Shown piece after piece: positions 1 through 8,079 of a stretch of 27,058 bases of DNA. The notes under the pieces are model-generated. The model saw nothing but the letters and a program-made list of their open reading frames with translations. It was not told the origin of the DNA and did no database searches. The stretch covers positions 1 to 27,058 of the forward strand of contig JBDUDK010000047.1 in the NCBI GenBank assembly GCA_040002995.1, in the 5' to 3' direction. This stretch comes from JBDUDK01 sp040002995 (GTDB lineage Bacteria; Actinomycetota; Acidimicrobiia; Acidimicrobiales; Ilumatobacteraceae). The number at the start of each line of letters is the position of its first letter. Position 1 is the stretch's first letter. The position numbers were made by a program, and so were the translations under genes.

Positions 1-54
1 GGTCTGAGCGGCGGCGGTTCGGTCAAGCTGTACGAGGCAATGCAGATGGGGTGA
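1..54 (+). CDS. C-terminal tail of an unidentified protein (partial)
   Basis: The first 17 codons of the window read GLSGGGSVKLYEAMQMG and end in TGA. The frame is open to the window edge, so this is the 3' end of a gene that starts upstream. The next start codon lies 7 nt after the stop, so the two genes may be co-transcribed. The glycine-rich stretch is too short to assign a family. The piece is listed because its frame, stop codon and tight spacing to the next gene look like real coding sequence. Confidence 0.5.
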   Translation, partial: GLSGGGSVKLYEAMQMG

Positions 55-61
55 CGATCCG

Positions 62-463
62 ATGAGAACCCTCGATCGGGTGCGTCGGATAGCGCTCGCT
101 CTTCCCGGAGTCAACGAGCGGATGAGCCACGGTGAGCCGTGTTTCTTCGTTCGCGACAAGCGGCCGCTGTGCTACTTCCACGACAACCACAACGGCGATG
201 GCCGGATGGCGTTGTGGTGTCCAGTCCCACCCGGCGTGCAGGAGGAGATGGTGAGCGCTGATCCTGTCCGGTTCTTCGCCCCACCAACATCATCGACTGG
301 AGTGTTCCGCCAATGGTTGGGCGCGTACCTCGACACAACGGGGCCACATCGCGTCGACTGGGGAGAGATTGCCGCCATCGTCGAAGATGCCTTCCGGTAC
401 ATCGCTCCGGCCGTGCTGGTCAAGGAGCTCGACAGCCGATCGACGACATCCGGCACGCCATAA
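62..463 (+). CDS. MmcQ/YjbR family protein
   Basis: This 133-residue protein resembles the small MmcQ/YjbR family, which has a double-wing DNA-binding-like fold and no established biochemical role. The family signature is visible near the N-terminus: ALPGVNE at about residues 13-19, then HGEPCFFVRDK at about 23-33, which fits the usual LPGV-E-x-HG-P-F-V-GK pattern. A later stretch with W and F residues (about 80-100) fits the second half of the domain. The length is slightly above the usual 110-120 residues because of a polar C-terminal tail. The ATG at 62 is the only sensible start before the signature. No strong ribosome binding site is visible, but the gene follows the preceding stop by only 7 nt. 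Confidence 0.8.
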   Translation: MRTLDRVRRIALALPGVNERMSHGEPCFFVRDKRPLCYFHDNHNGDGRMALWCPVPPGVQEEMVSADPVRFFAPPTSSTGVFRQWLGAYLDTTGPHRVDWGEIAAIVEDAFRYIAPAVLVKELDSRSTTSGTP

Positions 464-715
464 CTGCCGATCTGGCTCTTGACCGGTGACTGCTGACTAA
501 GCAAACACACCATGGGGCGTGTTGCCCAGGAATCGCTGGCACCACGTCACCAGAACGAATCCAATCGGAGCGGGTTCGCGACAGCAAGCGCGGCTTCCCG
601 ACAGGCCAGGGACATGACATACCGTTCGATCGCAGTCACGGCGTAACCAGCGTTTGTGGATTTCAACTCGGAGGTGTAGACCGAGATCGGGAAACAACCA
701 TGAGGGGTGGGGAAA
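464..715. other. Intergenic stretch without a supported gene
   Basis: These roughly 250 nt lie between the YjbR-like gene and the next plus-strand gene. Minus-strand open frames cross it, but they show no recognisable family, and one of them (497-886) lies largely antisense to the next gene. A short plus-strand frame from 511 ends after 43 codons and has no ribosome binding site. I see no tRNA, no long hairpin and no clear promoter. A purine-rich GAGGGG at 702-707 probably serves as the ribosome binding site of the following gene. Confidence 0.4.
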
Positions 716-1024
716 GTGGTCAGATCGGTAAGCATGTGGCGGCCACGCGACGGCAAACTCGGCGAGTTCATGGGCAATGCGGCAGAGGCCAAGAAGATCC
801 ATGAGCGGCTCGGCGGCAAGGTGCGCGTTTCGCAAACCCTGTTCGGCGGTCAGCCTATGACGGTCGTGTACGTCATCGAACACCAAGACATGACGGCCTT
901 CGCCAAGTTCAGCGACAAGATGAGCGCCGACACCGAGTGGCAGAAGTTCTGGACGTCCGCGATGGCCAGCCCGAGCGCCGACTTTCTCCAGAGCTCGCTA
1001 CTGCAAGAGATCGACGGCCTCTAA
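716..1024 (+). CDS. Small dimeric alpha/beta-barrel-like protein
   Basis: This is a protein of about 102 residues with alternating beta and amphipathic alpha segments: VVRSVSMWRP, a helix around GKLGEFMGNAAEAKKIHERLGG, then KVRVSQTLFGG and MTVVYVIEHQDM. The pattern resembles the ferredoxin-like dimeric alpha/beta barrel seen in NIPSNAP- and monooxygenase-type small proteins. The exact family is not certain and no catalytic residue can be named. The GTG at 716 is preferred because GAGGGG lies 8 nt upstream. A GTG at 707 is possible but has no ribosome binding site. The gene stands alone and faces the serine-hydrolase fragment tail to tail, about 100 nt away. Confidence 0.65.
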   Translation: MVRSVSMWRPRDGKLGEFMGNAAEAKKIHERLGGKVRVSQTLFGGQPMTVVYVIEHQDMTAFAKFSDKMSADTEWQKFWTSAMASPSADFLQSSLLQEIDGL

Positions 1025-1121
1025 GCCCTAATCGGTCAGATTCTGCCTAGCGACGAGCGGAGAACACCCCGCGATCACCCATCTCTGCCTGATCGATCTG
1101 GCGTCCAGCCTTAGATACTGC

Positions 1122-1667
1122 CTAAGCAAAGACATCCCCCGGCTGATGCATCAGCGGCAGGGAACCGAACGCGCGGATCCACTCATCTGGCGTGTGCGGT
1201 GTCGGCGGCCAGGGAGGGCCGAGCGTTTTCAACTGCAGTGCTTCCTCGGCCGTCTGAATCGGGTAGGTGCCCGGTGGCTCCATGACGACCCCGAACCCGA
1301 GCCGGTACGTGAGCAAGTCGTTGAGCGTGATCGGGCGCCTTGCGGGCACGGTGTCGTCAACGGCCGCATCGAATCTGCGCAGCACGCGCTGGCCGTTCAG
1401 TTCGGGCAGAAGCTCGTCCACCGCGCGGTCCATCAGCAGTGTGCCTTCGTCGACGAGCACCATGGCCGCCGCCGCGGTGATCGGCTTCGTCAGGGAGGCA
1501 ATCCGGAAAATCGCGTCGCGTTGCATCGGCTCGCGGTCGCCGAACTTCTTTTTCCCAATGACGTCGACCTGCGCGTCACCGTTACGCGCGACGAGCGTGA
1601 TGAGACCGGGCATGTCGCCCCGCTCGACGTACCGAACCATGCGGTCGTGAAGTCCTGTCTTCGTCAC
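1122..1667 (-). pseudogene. 3'-truncated class C beta-lactamase-type serine hydrolase
   Basis: The 181-residue product is clearly the N-terminal half of a penicillin-binding/beta-lactamase-like serine hydrolase. FRIASLTKPITAAA contains the catalytic SxxK tetrad (S58-L-T-K61), followed by the usual VDEG and LNDLLTYRLGFG segments. Full-length relatives run to about 380-400 residues and contain a Tyr-x-Asn motif just after the PGDVFA-like sequence. Here the frame stops at TAG straight after PGDVFA, so the Tyr-x-Asn and the final beta-strand motif are missing. I translated the next 100 nt in all three frames and found no continuation. The GTG start has GGAGG 8 nt upstream, overlapping the stop of the DUF1345 gene, so the two form an operon. 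The product is probably inactive. Confidence 0.8.
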
Positions 1668-1678
1668 CGGCGGTCCTC

Positions 1679-2347
1679 CTAGCCGAGCGCAGACGCGATC
1701 ACGTTGACCAGAAGGGCCACGATGATGGCGCCAAACAGATACGAAATGAGCGCGTGCCGAAGGACAGTGCGACGGACCACGCGGTTTCGAATGTCGGTGT
1801 CCGACACCTGGTAGGTCATGCCGACGGTGAACGCGACATACGCGAAGTCGGAATAGTCGGGCTCGTACACACCGCTCTTGAAGTCAATGGCGCCGGGCGC
1901 CGTCGAGTAGTACTCGTGCGCGTAGCGCAACGCGAACACCGTGTGGACGACCGCCCACGAAAGGGCCACGGTAAGAACGGTCTCCACCGTGAGCAAGGTC
2001 TTGAGGACCTGCTCGCTCTGGTGCGCCTTCAGAAGACCGAAAGCTGCTCCACCGAGGCTGGCCACGGACGCGGTGAGCACGAGCAGGTCGGCCGATGCCC
2101 GACTGTTGTCCTCACGGGTGGCGAACTCCTTCGTTTCGTCGCCGCTGAATCGACCCACTCTGAACCACACGCGCGACAGCACCACGATCGCCAGCGCATC
2201 CCATCCCGTGAGTACCGCGACCTGCCAGGGCGCCACCCAAGCGAGGGTCACCCCCACGATGAGGCCCGCCGCCGCCGACTCGAGCACGCGGCGTCCCTGC
2301 GACTGCCTCCACCAGTCGCCTCGATGGCTACCCTCGACCGGGGTCAC
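1679..2347 (-). CDS. DUF1345 family membrane protein
   Basis: This is a 222-residue integral membrane protein matching the DUF1345 family, whose function is unknown. Hydrophobic segments occur at about residues 22-38 (AAAGLIVGVTLAWVAPW), 45-60, 88-108, 118-140, 165-180 and 200-220, giving five or six membrane passes. The stretch YEPDYSDFAYVAFTVGMTYQVSDTDI near the C-terminus is the family's most recognisable block. The start is a GTG at 2347 with no good ribosome binding site, and only about 50 nt separate it from the divergent cyclase gene. The 3' end carries the ribosome binding site of the truncated serine hydrolase, so transcription likely runs through both. Confidence 0.85.
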   Translation of the reverse strand: MTPVEGSHRGDWWRQSQGRRVLESAAAGLIVGVTLAWVAPWQVAVLTGWDALAIVVLSRVWFRVGRFSGDETKEFATREDNSRASADLLVLTASVASLGGAAFGLLKAHQSEQVLKTLLTVETVLTVALSWAVVHTVFALRYAHEYYSTAPGAIDFKSGVYEPDYSDFAYVAFTVGMTYQVSDTDIRNRVVRRTVLRHALISYLFGAIIVALLVNVIASALG

Positions 2348-2397
2348 GCCAGGAGTCTGACCCAGATCTCGATAGCGTCGCTGCTATTCAGTAGTTG

Positions 2398-4983
2398 ATG
2401 CGGACGGTGGATACGTCGATGCGGGAGCTGCCCTCGGGCACTATCACGCTTGTCTTCAGCGATATGGAGGCGTCGACGCGTCTCCTGCAGCAGCTTGGGA
2501 GCCGTTGGGGCGACACCCTGTCTCAACACCGTGCCCTGTTGCGCGCCGCCTACCGGGGCCATGGCGGCCACGAGATGGGAACCGAAGGCGACAGCTTTTT
2601 CGTGGTGTTCGACTCGGCCGCCGATGCCGTACAGGCATGCATCGATGGCCAGCGGGCGCTCGCGGCACACAGCTGGCCGGCAGGGATTCCCGTAAGAGTA
2701 CGGATGGGAATGCACACGGGGACGCCGGTGCGCCACGAGGAGGGCTACATCGGTCTCGATGTACATACCGGTGCTCGCATCGCGGCGTCTGCGCACGGCG
2801 GCCAGGTACTGGTGTCCGAAGCCACTCGCCACGCTGTGCAGGGTGAGATCACGACGGACATTTCGTTCCTGGATCTGGGTTGGCATCGCCTCAAGGACCT
2901 CCCGACGCCTATCCAGCTGCACCAACTCACGGTGGCGGACCTCCTCGGTGAGTTCCCACCGGTACGCAGCCTGGGCGCCCCGACCAACCTGCCCGATCCA
3001 CGTACGTCCGTCGTCGGCCGCGCTGAACTGGTGGAGCACGTCTGCTCGTTTCTCCGGGACGGAGCGCGTCTCGTCACCCTCACCGGACCGGGAGGAACCG
3101 GCAAGACCCGGCTCGCAGTGGAGGTCGCCAAGGCGCTCGAGCACGCATACCCGGATGGCGTGTTCTTCGCCGCTCTCGCCCCTACGCGCGATCTCAGGGC
3201 GGCGTGGGAGGTGATTGCCGGCGTCTTAGGAGTCACGGGCGACGAGGGTCCGCAGGAACGCGTCAGTCGCCACCTGGCGGCGCGTCGGTCGCTCGTCGTG
3301 CTCGACAACCTCGAACAGCTGCCGACGTCGGCCGAGTTCGCTCGCGATCTCCTCGAGGCGGCACCACGGGCAGTATTCGTCGCGACGTCGCGCCGCCCGC
3401 TGCATGTGCTTGGTGAGCGTGAAGTCGCTGTACCCAGGTTGCCGCTGCAAGCGGCTACAGCTCTTTTTGCGGCCCGGGCATCCCTGGTTCGGTCGGATTT
3501 CACGCTCGACGAGTCGAATCGGGTCGACGTGGAGCAACTTTGCGACCGTCTCAACGGCCTCCCCCTCGCAATCGAGCTCGCCGCGGCGCGTACCCGCCTG
3601 TTGTCGCCGGCCGCGTTGCTCGTAACGCTCGCGGATCAGCTGACGCTCGCGGGCAAGGAGGTCGACCGGCCGGAGCGCCAACGCACTCTCCGCGCCACGA
3701 TCCAGTGGAGCTATGACCTTCTGCCCGCCCGCGACCGCGCCACGGTCGATCACCTCGGCACCACGCTCGGCGGCTGCAGCCTCGATCTGCTTCGTGCGCT
3801 GCGGCCCGACGAAGATCCGCTCGACCTTGTCGAGCCGTTGGTCGACGCCAGCCTTCTGACCCTTAGCGAAGGCCTCGCCGGCGAACTCCGACTTGAAATG
3901 CTTGAGGCGGTTCGGCAGTTCGCGGCACAGCAACTTGCTGCCCGCAATGACGTCGATGTGGTGCATCGTCGCCACGCGGAGCACCTCCTCGAGGTGGCCG
4001 GCGATGCCGCCTCTCGACTGCGCGGGCCCGATCACGCGCAGGGGACGCGCATTCTTGATCGTGAGGCCGGCAACCTGTCCGTCGCCCTTGGGTGGACTCT
4101 CGAGCCAGGCGATCCAGCGAGAAACGAACTCGGTGTGACGCTCGTGAATACGCTGGCGTGGTTCTGGTACATGCGCGGACATGGCGAGGTGGCCACGTCG
4201 TGGGTGCGTCGCGCAGTGGCGCTCGCGCCGTCCGACTCGGCGCGGGGCAGGGCGTTGCACTACCTCGGTGTACTGCAACTGCAGCACGGCGAGGTTGACG
4301 CGGCGTTTGCTTCGCTCGGAGAGGCACTGACGTACTCCCGCGCCGAGGCGGACACCGATTCGATCTCCAAGGACCTCTCGAGCATCGCGGTCGCTGCGCG
4401 AGCGGCCGGTGATCTCGTCGGCGCGCGGGATTTTCTGGAGGAAGCAGTCGCCCTCGCTCGCGAAGGGGCCGACTCGCTCAGTCTGGCAACGGGGTTGTCA
4501 AACCTCGCGGTTGTCGAGCTCGATCTCGGGCAACCAGATCGGGCGGTGACGCATTTGCAGGAGGCCGTTGAACTCGACACCGTCCGAGGCGACGAATGGG
4601 GCGTCGCCGTCGGTCGCGTCAATCTCGCGACGGCGTACCTCCGCCGAGGGGACGTCACAGTCGTGCGCCATGCCGTGGTCGCGCTCGCCGCCGAAGCCGC
4701 TGTACGCAACGACCCCGACCTTGCGTGCTGTGTGCTCGAGCTGACCGCCGAGCTGCACGCCGACATGGGGCGGGCCCGTGACGCCGCCCGCGTCGCCGGC
4801 GCCGCCGACGCCGTGCGAAGACGGGAATCACTTGCCCTGCCCGAGCCAGACGCGGCGGACCTTGAGCTCCATCTCGGCCCCCTGCGTGCGAGCGTGGACT
4901 CCGCGGAGTGGGAACGGTGGACGCAGGAGGGTGCCGCCATCGGTCTCTCAGCACTCGACGAGGTAGTCACCCTCCCCGATTGA
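2398..4983 (+). CDS. Adenylate/guanylate cyclase domain-ATPase-TPR signalling protein
   Basis: This 861-residue multidomain protein begins with a class III nucleotide cyclase domain (about 11-180). It starts LPSGTITLVFSDMEAST, with metal-binding candidates D22 and D65 in TEGDSFF. A P-loop ATPase follows, with Walker A GPGGTGKT (230-237, K236), Walker B SLVVLD (298-303) and GLPLAIELA at 387-395, as in MalT/AfsR-type STAND ATPases. The last third has repeated A/L-rich helical pairs that look like TPR repeats (about 560-830). No LuxR-type helix-turn-helix is present at the C-terminus. In the cyclase domain the usual transition-state Asn is replaced by H123 while R127 is kept (DVHTGAR), so cyclase activity is uncertain. 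ATG 2398 is chosen; TTG 2395 and ATG 2419 are alternatives. It probably acts as a cytoplasmic signal integrator. Confidence 0.88.
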   Translation: MRTVDTSMRELPSGTITLVFSDMEASTRLLQQLGSRWGDTLSQHRALLRAAYRGHGGHEMGTEGDSFFVVFDSAADAVQACIDGQRALAAHSWPAGIPVRVRMGMHTGTPVRHEEGYIGLDVHTGARIAASAHGGQVLVSEATRHAVQGEITTDISFLDLGWHRLKDLPTPIQLHQLTVADLLGEFPPVRSLGAPTNLPDPRTSVVGRAELVEHVCSFLRDGARLVTLTGPGGTGKTRLAVEVAKALEHAYPDGVFFAALAPTRDLRAAWEVIAGVLGVTGDEGPQERVSRHLAARRSLVVLDNLEQLPTSAEFARDLLEAAPRAVFVATSRRPLHVLGEREVAVPRLPLQAATALFAARASLVRSDFTLDESNRVDVEQLCDRLNGLPLAIELAAARTRLLSPAALLVTLADQLTLAGKEVDRPERQRTLRATIQWSYDLLPARDRATVDHLGTTLGGCSLDLLRALRPDEDPLDLVEPLVDASLLTLSEGLAGELRLEMLEAVRQFAAQQLAARNDVDVVHRRHAEHLLEVAGDAASRLRGPDHAQGTRILDREAGNLSVALGWTLEPGDPARNELGVTLVNTLAWFWYMRGHGEVATSWVRRAVALAPSDSARGRALHYLGVLQLQHGEVDAAFASLGEALTYSRAEADTDSISKDLSSIAVAARAAGDLVGARDFLEEAVALAREGADSLSLATGLSNLAVVELDLGQPDRAVTHLQEAVELDTVRGDEWGVAVGRVNLATAYLRRGDVTVVRHAVVALAAEAAVRNDPDLACCVLELTAELHADMGRARDAARVAGAADAVRRRESLALPEPDAADLELHLGPLRASVDSAEWERWTQEGAAIGLSALDEVVTLPD

Positions 4984-5644
4984 GAACCGTCTCCGAGGCG
5001 TATGCGTGCAGACGCGCGGCTAGCTCCTTCGGGTGGCTGAACGCGGGCAGGTGTCCGCTATCTATCTCATCGGGCGTGATGCCAAGGCGCTGCCGCACGA
5101 CTCGGCGCATGAATTCGGCGGGGAAGAAGCGGTCGTCGCGGCACAGCAGGAACTTGGTGGGCACGGCGGGCCACTTGGCGAGGGGCCACGGCTTCTCGAA
5201 CGGCGTGTCCGACTGCTTGCGTTCCCCCCGTGCCATCGCCCCGGCCGCCACGTCGGGCGGAACGTCGTGGAAGAACGTCTTCATGACCTCGAAGCCGCCA
5301 TCGACGGGGCTGTTGTCCCAACCCGTGTTGGCCCACCACTTCCCCGGCGACTCGCCCGGCTTCGGCACCATCGCGGCTACCAGGACCATCAGGTCGACGG
5401 GTACCCGATCGCACACGAGCGGTGCGGTGAAGCCGCCGAGTGATTGCGCAACGACGACGAGGTCGGTGCGGTCGCCGATCGCCTCGACCACCGTGTCGGC
5501 ATACTCCGAAAGTCCGGCCGAGTCATCGTCGCATGGCAGGTCGACGGCCACGACGTCGTGGCCACGGTCGCGTAGTTCGGGAACGACCAGGTGCCAGTAC
5601 CACGAGTCGGATCCGGCCCCATGAATCAGGACGAACGTAGCCAT
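4967..5644 (-). CDS. Alpha/beta hydrolase
   Basis: This 225-residue protein has the complete alpha/beta-hydrolase layout. The oxyanion motif is HGAG at 8-11, the nucleophile elbow is AQSLGG with S68, the acid is D170 or D171 in CRDDRFFP, and the base is H198 in SGHLPAF. The length and the short cap (about 95-160, with conserved tryptophans) resemble the salicylate-esterase/hydroxynitrile-lyase-like group. The natural substrate cannot be read from the sequence. The start ATG at 5644 directly precedes the first beta-strand ATFVLIHG. The last 17 nt overlap the 3' end of the convergent cyclase gene. It may share a transcript with the MFS gene, 42 nt upstream. Confidence 0.88.
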   Translation of the reverse strand: MATFVLIHGAGSDSWYWHLVVPELRDRGHDVVAVDLPCDDDSAGLSEYADTVVEAIGDRTDLVVVAQSLGGFTAPLVCDRVPVDLMVLVAAMVPKPGESPGKWWANTGWDNSPVDGGFEVMKTFFHDVPPDVAAGAMARGERKQSDTPFEKPWPLAKWPAVPTKFLLCRDDRFFPAEFMRRVVRQRLGITPDEIDSGHLPAFSHPKELAARLHAYASETVLNRGG

Positions 5645-5686
5645 GGCGCGTTGCCTCCCATCCTCGTCTGAAGGGGTAGACGGACG

Positions 5687-6949
5687 TCACGCCGGAAACT
5701 CATCCGCGGCGGGTTGCGGCAGCCGGCGGACGATCGTGAGGTAGCTCACCATGCCACACAGGAAGAAGCCGAGCGCTTGCCCGTTGAACAGCGGGATCAC
5801 CGCGAAATGGTCGACGAGGAGTCCGGTTCCGATGGAGCCGATCGCGGCGCCGACCGCCCCGGTCGCGGACAAAATGCCGTTCAACCGTCCGAGCACATGT
5901 GGTGGGCATAACTGCTGTGCTGTCGTGAACGAGCCGATCTGCGACGTGGCGTTGGGGAGACCCGTGAGGGAGAAGAGCACCAAGTAGAGCCAGAGCGCGG
6001 TCGACACGGCGGGCGCGTTGATGAAAAGGGCGGCACTGAGAGCTAGGCCGAGATAGCCCCACATCATCAGCCACGGCGCGGAACGCTTTCGTGCCCATCG
6101 AGGAACGATGAGCGCGGCCACGATGCCGCCGAAGGCCGCCATGCCGCGGATGATGCCGATCTGGGATCCCCCGCCGTGCAACTCGTCGACGACGAAGACG
6201 ATAAACAAGATCGGAAACATCGCGAACGCCAGCTGGGCCAGCGCCTGCACGACGACGTAGGCCATCAAGGGAGGGCGGGCTTTGATCTCTCTGAGCCCGA
6301 CGCGTACGCCTCCTCCTTGTCTGCCCGTTTCACCGTCGGGCGCGAGAAGAGTCCCCGTCGGGGTGCGGACCAACCCCATCGCCACGGCGACGGCCGCGAA
6401 CGTCACGGAATCGATGACCACGACGCTGGTGAGCCCGCCGAACGCGACGGCAATGCCGCCGGCCGGCGATCCGATCAGGCGTGCCACCGAAAAGCTGGCC
6501 GAGTGCGCGGCGTTGGCCGCCACGAGCTGCGAGGTCTTCACGACACGGGGCAACAGGGCAAACGAGGCTGGATCGTTCACCTGCTTCAGAGCGGACTGGA
6601 GGGCAACCACGACGAAAGCCGGCCATAGCCGGGTACGAGCAACGGCCAAGAGGGGAAGCAGCGTGACCGCCTGCAGGACGTTTGTCGCGATCAGCGTGCG
6701 CCGGAGATCCCAGCGATCCGCGAGGCTGCCACCGTAGGGACCGAGCAGTACGCCGATCACGAGCTCGATGACGAAGACCGCAGCGGTGGCGGCTCCCGAT
6801 CGCGACTTGGTGAAGACGTAGACCGGCAACGCGACGAGCAGCATCCAATCACCGATGTTGTTCACCAGGCTGCCCGCGAACACCAGCCGAAAGTCACGGC
6901 TCCGCCAGACGGAGCTCTCCTCCTCGGCCTCGGACGGCGCTGTGCTCAC
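5687..6949 (-). CDS. MFS exporter (EntS-like MFS_3 type)
   Basis: This 420-residue polytopic membrane protein has the major facilitator pattern, with about 10-12 hydrophobic segments. The N-terminal block FRLVFAGSLVNNIGDWMLLV is followed by VYVFTKSRSGAA. The cytoplasmic loop signature GGSLADRWDLRRTLI is the G-x-x-x-D-R-x-x-R-R motif between segments 2 and 3. This layout fits the EntS-like/MFS_3 exporters common in actinobacteria, but the transported compound is not indicated. The start is a GTG at 6949 with a weak ribosome binding site. The next upstream gene (DUF899) ends 47 nt away on the same strand, so the two may be co-transcribed. The negatively charged N-terminus (SEAEEES) is cytoplasmic. 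Confidence 0.88.
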   Translation of the reverse strand: MSTAPSEAEEESSVWRSRDFRLVFAGSLVNNIGDWMLLVALPVYVFTKSRSGAATAAVFVIELVIGVLLGPYGGSLADRWDLRRTLIATNVLQAVTLLPLLAVARTRLWPAFVVVALQSALKQVNDPASFALLPRVVKTSQLVAANAAHSASFSVARLIGSPAGGIAVAFGGLTSVVVIDSVTFAAVAVAMGLVRTPTGTLLAPDGETGRQGGGVRVGLREIKARPPLMAYVVVQALAQLAFAMFPILFIVFVVDELHGGGSQIGIIRGMAAFGGIVAALIVPRWARKRSAPWLMMWGYLGLALSAALFINAPAVSTALWLYLVLFSLTGLPNATSQIGSFTTAQQLCPPHVLGRLNGILSATGAVGAAIGSIGTGLLVDHFAVIPLFNGQALGFFLCGMVSYLTIVRRLPQPAADEFPA

Positions 6950-6996
6950 GCGTCAGGCGCCCGCGGTGACGATCCGGCCGATGCCGGCACGTGCGG

Positions 6997-7737
6997 TCAG
7001 GTCGAGAAGTCGGGCTGCGCCGCGCGGGTGTTCGCGGAGCGACCCTTGGGCTTCTCCCACTCTTCCTGGCGCCCGAGTGCGGTCAGGTCGAGGAAGTAGT
7101 ACGAGCCGCCGAGCATCTCGGTGCCGCGCGCGTAGACGGAATAGGTGTGGAACAACGCGTCGCCATCGCGCAGGAACATGCTGTAACCGGGTTGCTCCGA
7201 CGATCCCTCCCCCATCCACCCCAAATCATGCTGCTCGAGCTCGTCCAACGTGCGGTAATTCCACATCACCGGAGCCACCGAAGCGTCGATGGTCACGTTG
7301 TAGTCGTAGTTGAAGTCGCTACCGAACGACGAGTACCACGGAAACGTCCAACCCTTCGTGGCCTTGTAGCGCTCGATCTTGTCGAGGGGCGCGCGCGAGA
7401 CGACCACGAAATTCGTCTCCCGCTTGTGCAGGTGCGCCAACAGTCCGTCCGAGAGCTCATCGGAACCCGCGGTGCAACTCGGACAGCCCTCATCCCAGCT
7501 CGGGTCGAACATGAAGTGCTGGACGATGAGCTGGCGGTGGCCGTCGAAGAGGTCCATTAAACTGCGCTTGCCGTCCGGGCCTTCGAAGACGTAGTCCTTC
7601 TCGACCTTGACCATCGGCAGCTTGCGCCGCTTGGTGTTAAGCCGGTCCCGCGCCTTGGTCATTTTCTTCTCGTCCGCCAGCAACGCCTTGCGGGCCTCGA
7701 GCCATTCATCGCTCGACACGATCTTGGGAAGACTCAT
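6997..7737 (-). CDS. DUF899 family thioredoxin-like protein
   Basis: This 246-residue protein matches the DUF899 family of thioredoxin-fold proteins. Family blocks visible are a basic helical N-terminus (WLEARKALLADEKKMTKARD), then LPMVKVEKDYVFEGPDG, QLIVQHFMFDPSWDEGCPSC (C85 and C88 as a CxxC pair) and GWTFPWYSSFGSDFNYDYNV. The C-terminal part has PGYSMFLRDGDALFHTYSVYARG and a conserved YYFLD stretch. A redox role is plausible from the CxxC, but the reaction is unknown. The length is normal for the family. The ATG at 7737 is preceded by GGAGAG, a good ribosome binding site. It lies upstream of the MFS gene on the same strand. Confidence 0.87.
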   Translation of the reverse strand: MSLPKIVSSDEWLEARKALLADEKKMTKARDRLNTKRRKLPMVKVEKDYVFEGPDGKRSLMDLFDGHRQLIVQHFMFDPSWDEGCPSCTAGSDELSDGLLAHLHKRETNFVVVSRAPLDKIERYKATKGWTFPWYSSFGSDFNYDYNVTIDASVAPVMWNYRTLDELEQHDLGWMGEGSSEQPGYSMFLRDGDALFHTYSVYARGTEMLGGSYYFLDLTALGRQEEWEKPKGRSANTRAAQPDFST

Positions 7738-7799
7738 CTTGCGCTCCTCTCCACGCTACGGGTGGCGCTCTCCTCATAGACGCTATCGAGGGCGCGAAC

Positions 7800-8024
7800 T
7801 CATCGGCGGCGCCGGATTTCCAGGACGACCGCTGCGACCGCCTCGGCACACCCGCTAGGAGCGGGGCGAACGCCGCAACACCCGAGGTCGGGGCGGGCCC
7901 CACCGTCGACGAGCCAGGCGTGGGTGCGAGTGGCGCAGCTGCACGCCGAGGCCGGGCCGGCGGTGACGATGAGCGCCGCCCCGACTACCAGCGCGACACC
8001 CAACAGCCGACCGGAGCGACGCAT
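7800..8024 (-). CDS. Possible small secreted cysteine-rich protein
   Basis: This 74-residue frame opens with what looks like a Sec signal peptide: basic MRRSGR, a hydrophobic core LLGVALVVGAALIV and a cleavage-like GPASA followed by CSCA. The mature part would be about 45 residues with five cysteines (CSC, CC and a late C) and a basic end, IRRRR. I do not recognise a family. It could be real, or the N-terminal remnant of a longer secreted protein. The ATG at 8024 has no clear ribosome binding site. It is divergent from the TIGR03086 gene, 55 nt away, and upstream of the DUF899 gene. It is the only likely gene in the 340-nt gap between those two. Confidence 0.4.
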   Translation of the reverse strand: MRRSGRLLGVALVVGAALIVTAGPASACSCATRTHAWLVDGGARPDLGCCGVRPAPSGCAEAVAAVVLEIRRRR

Positions 8025-8079
8025 GCCGATTCGACGTACGAGACGCTCGCACGGTTCCCGCCACGCTTAGCCTGGCGCG

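Noticed and set aside
497..886. Minus-strand frame of 129 codons across the gap before the alpha/beta-barrel gene
   Set aside because: It covers the plus-strand gene at 716-1024, has no signature and no good start, and ends in an unremarkable sequence.
497..1133. Near-identical 12-mers CTAAGCAAACAC (497-508) and CTAAGCAAAGAC (1122-1133) at the ends of two minus-strand frames
   Set aside because: They match at 11 of 12 positions and might be a deletion footprint, but the match is too short and unsupported by flanking similarity to claim a duplication.
3226..4287. Long minus-strand frame (353 codons) opposite the cyclase-ATPase gene
   Set aside because: The composition is typical of an antisense shadow and no family motif is visible. 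The plus strand carries the Walker motifs and TPR-like repeats.
5665..5682. Short hairpin CGTCT...AGACG between the alpha/beta hydrolase and MFS genes
   Set aside because: Only a 5-bp stem with no T run; too weak to call a terminator.
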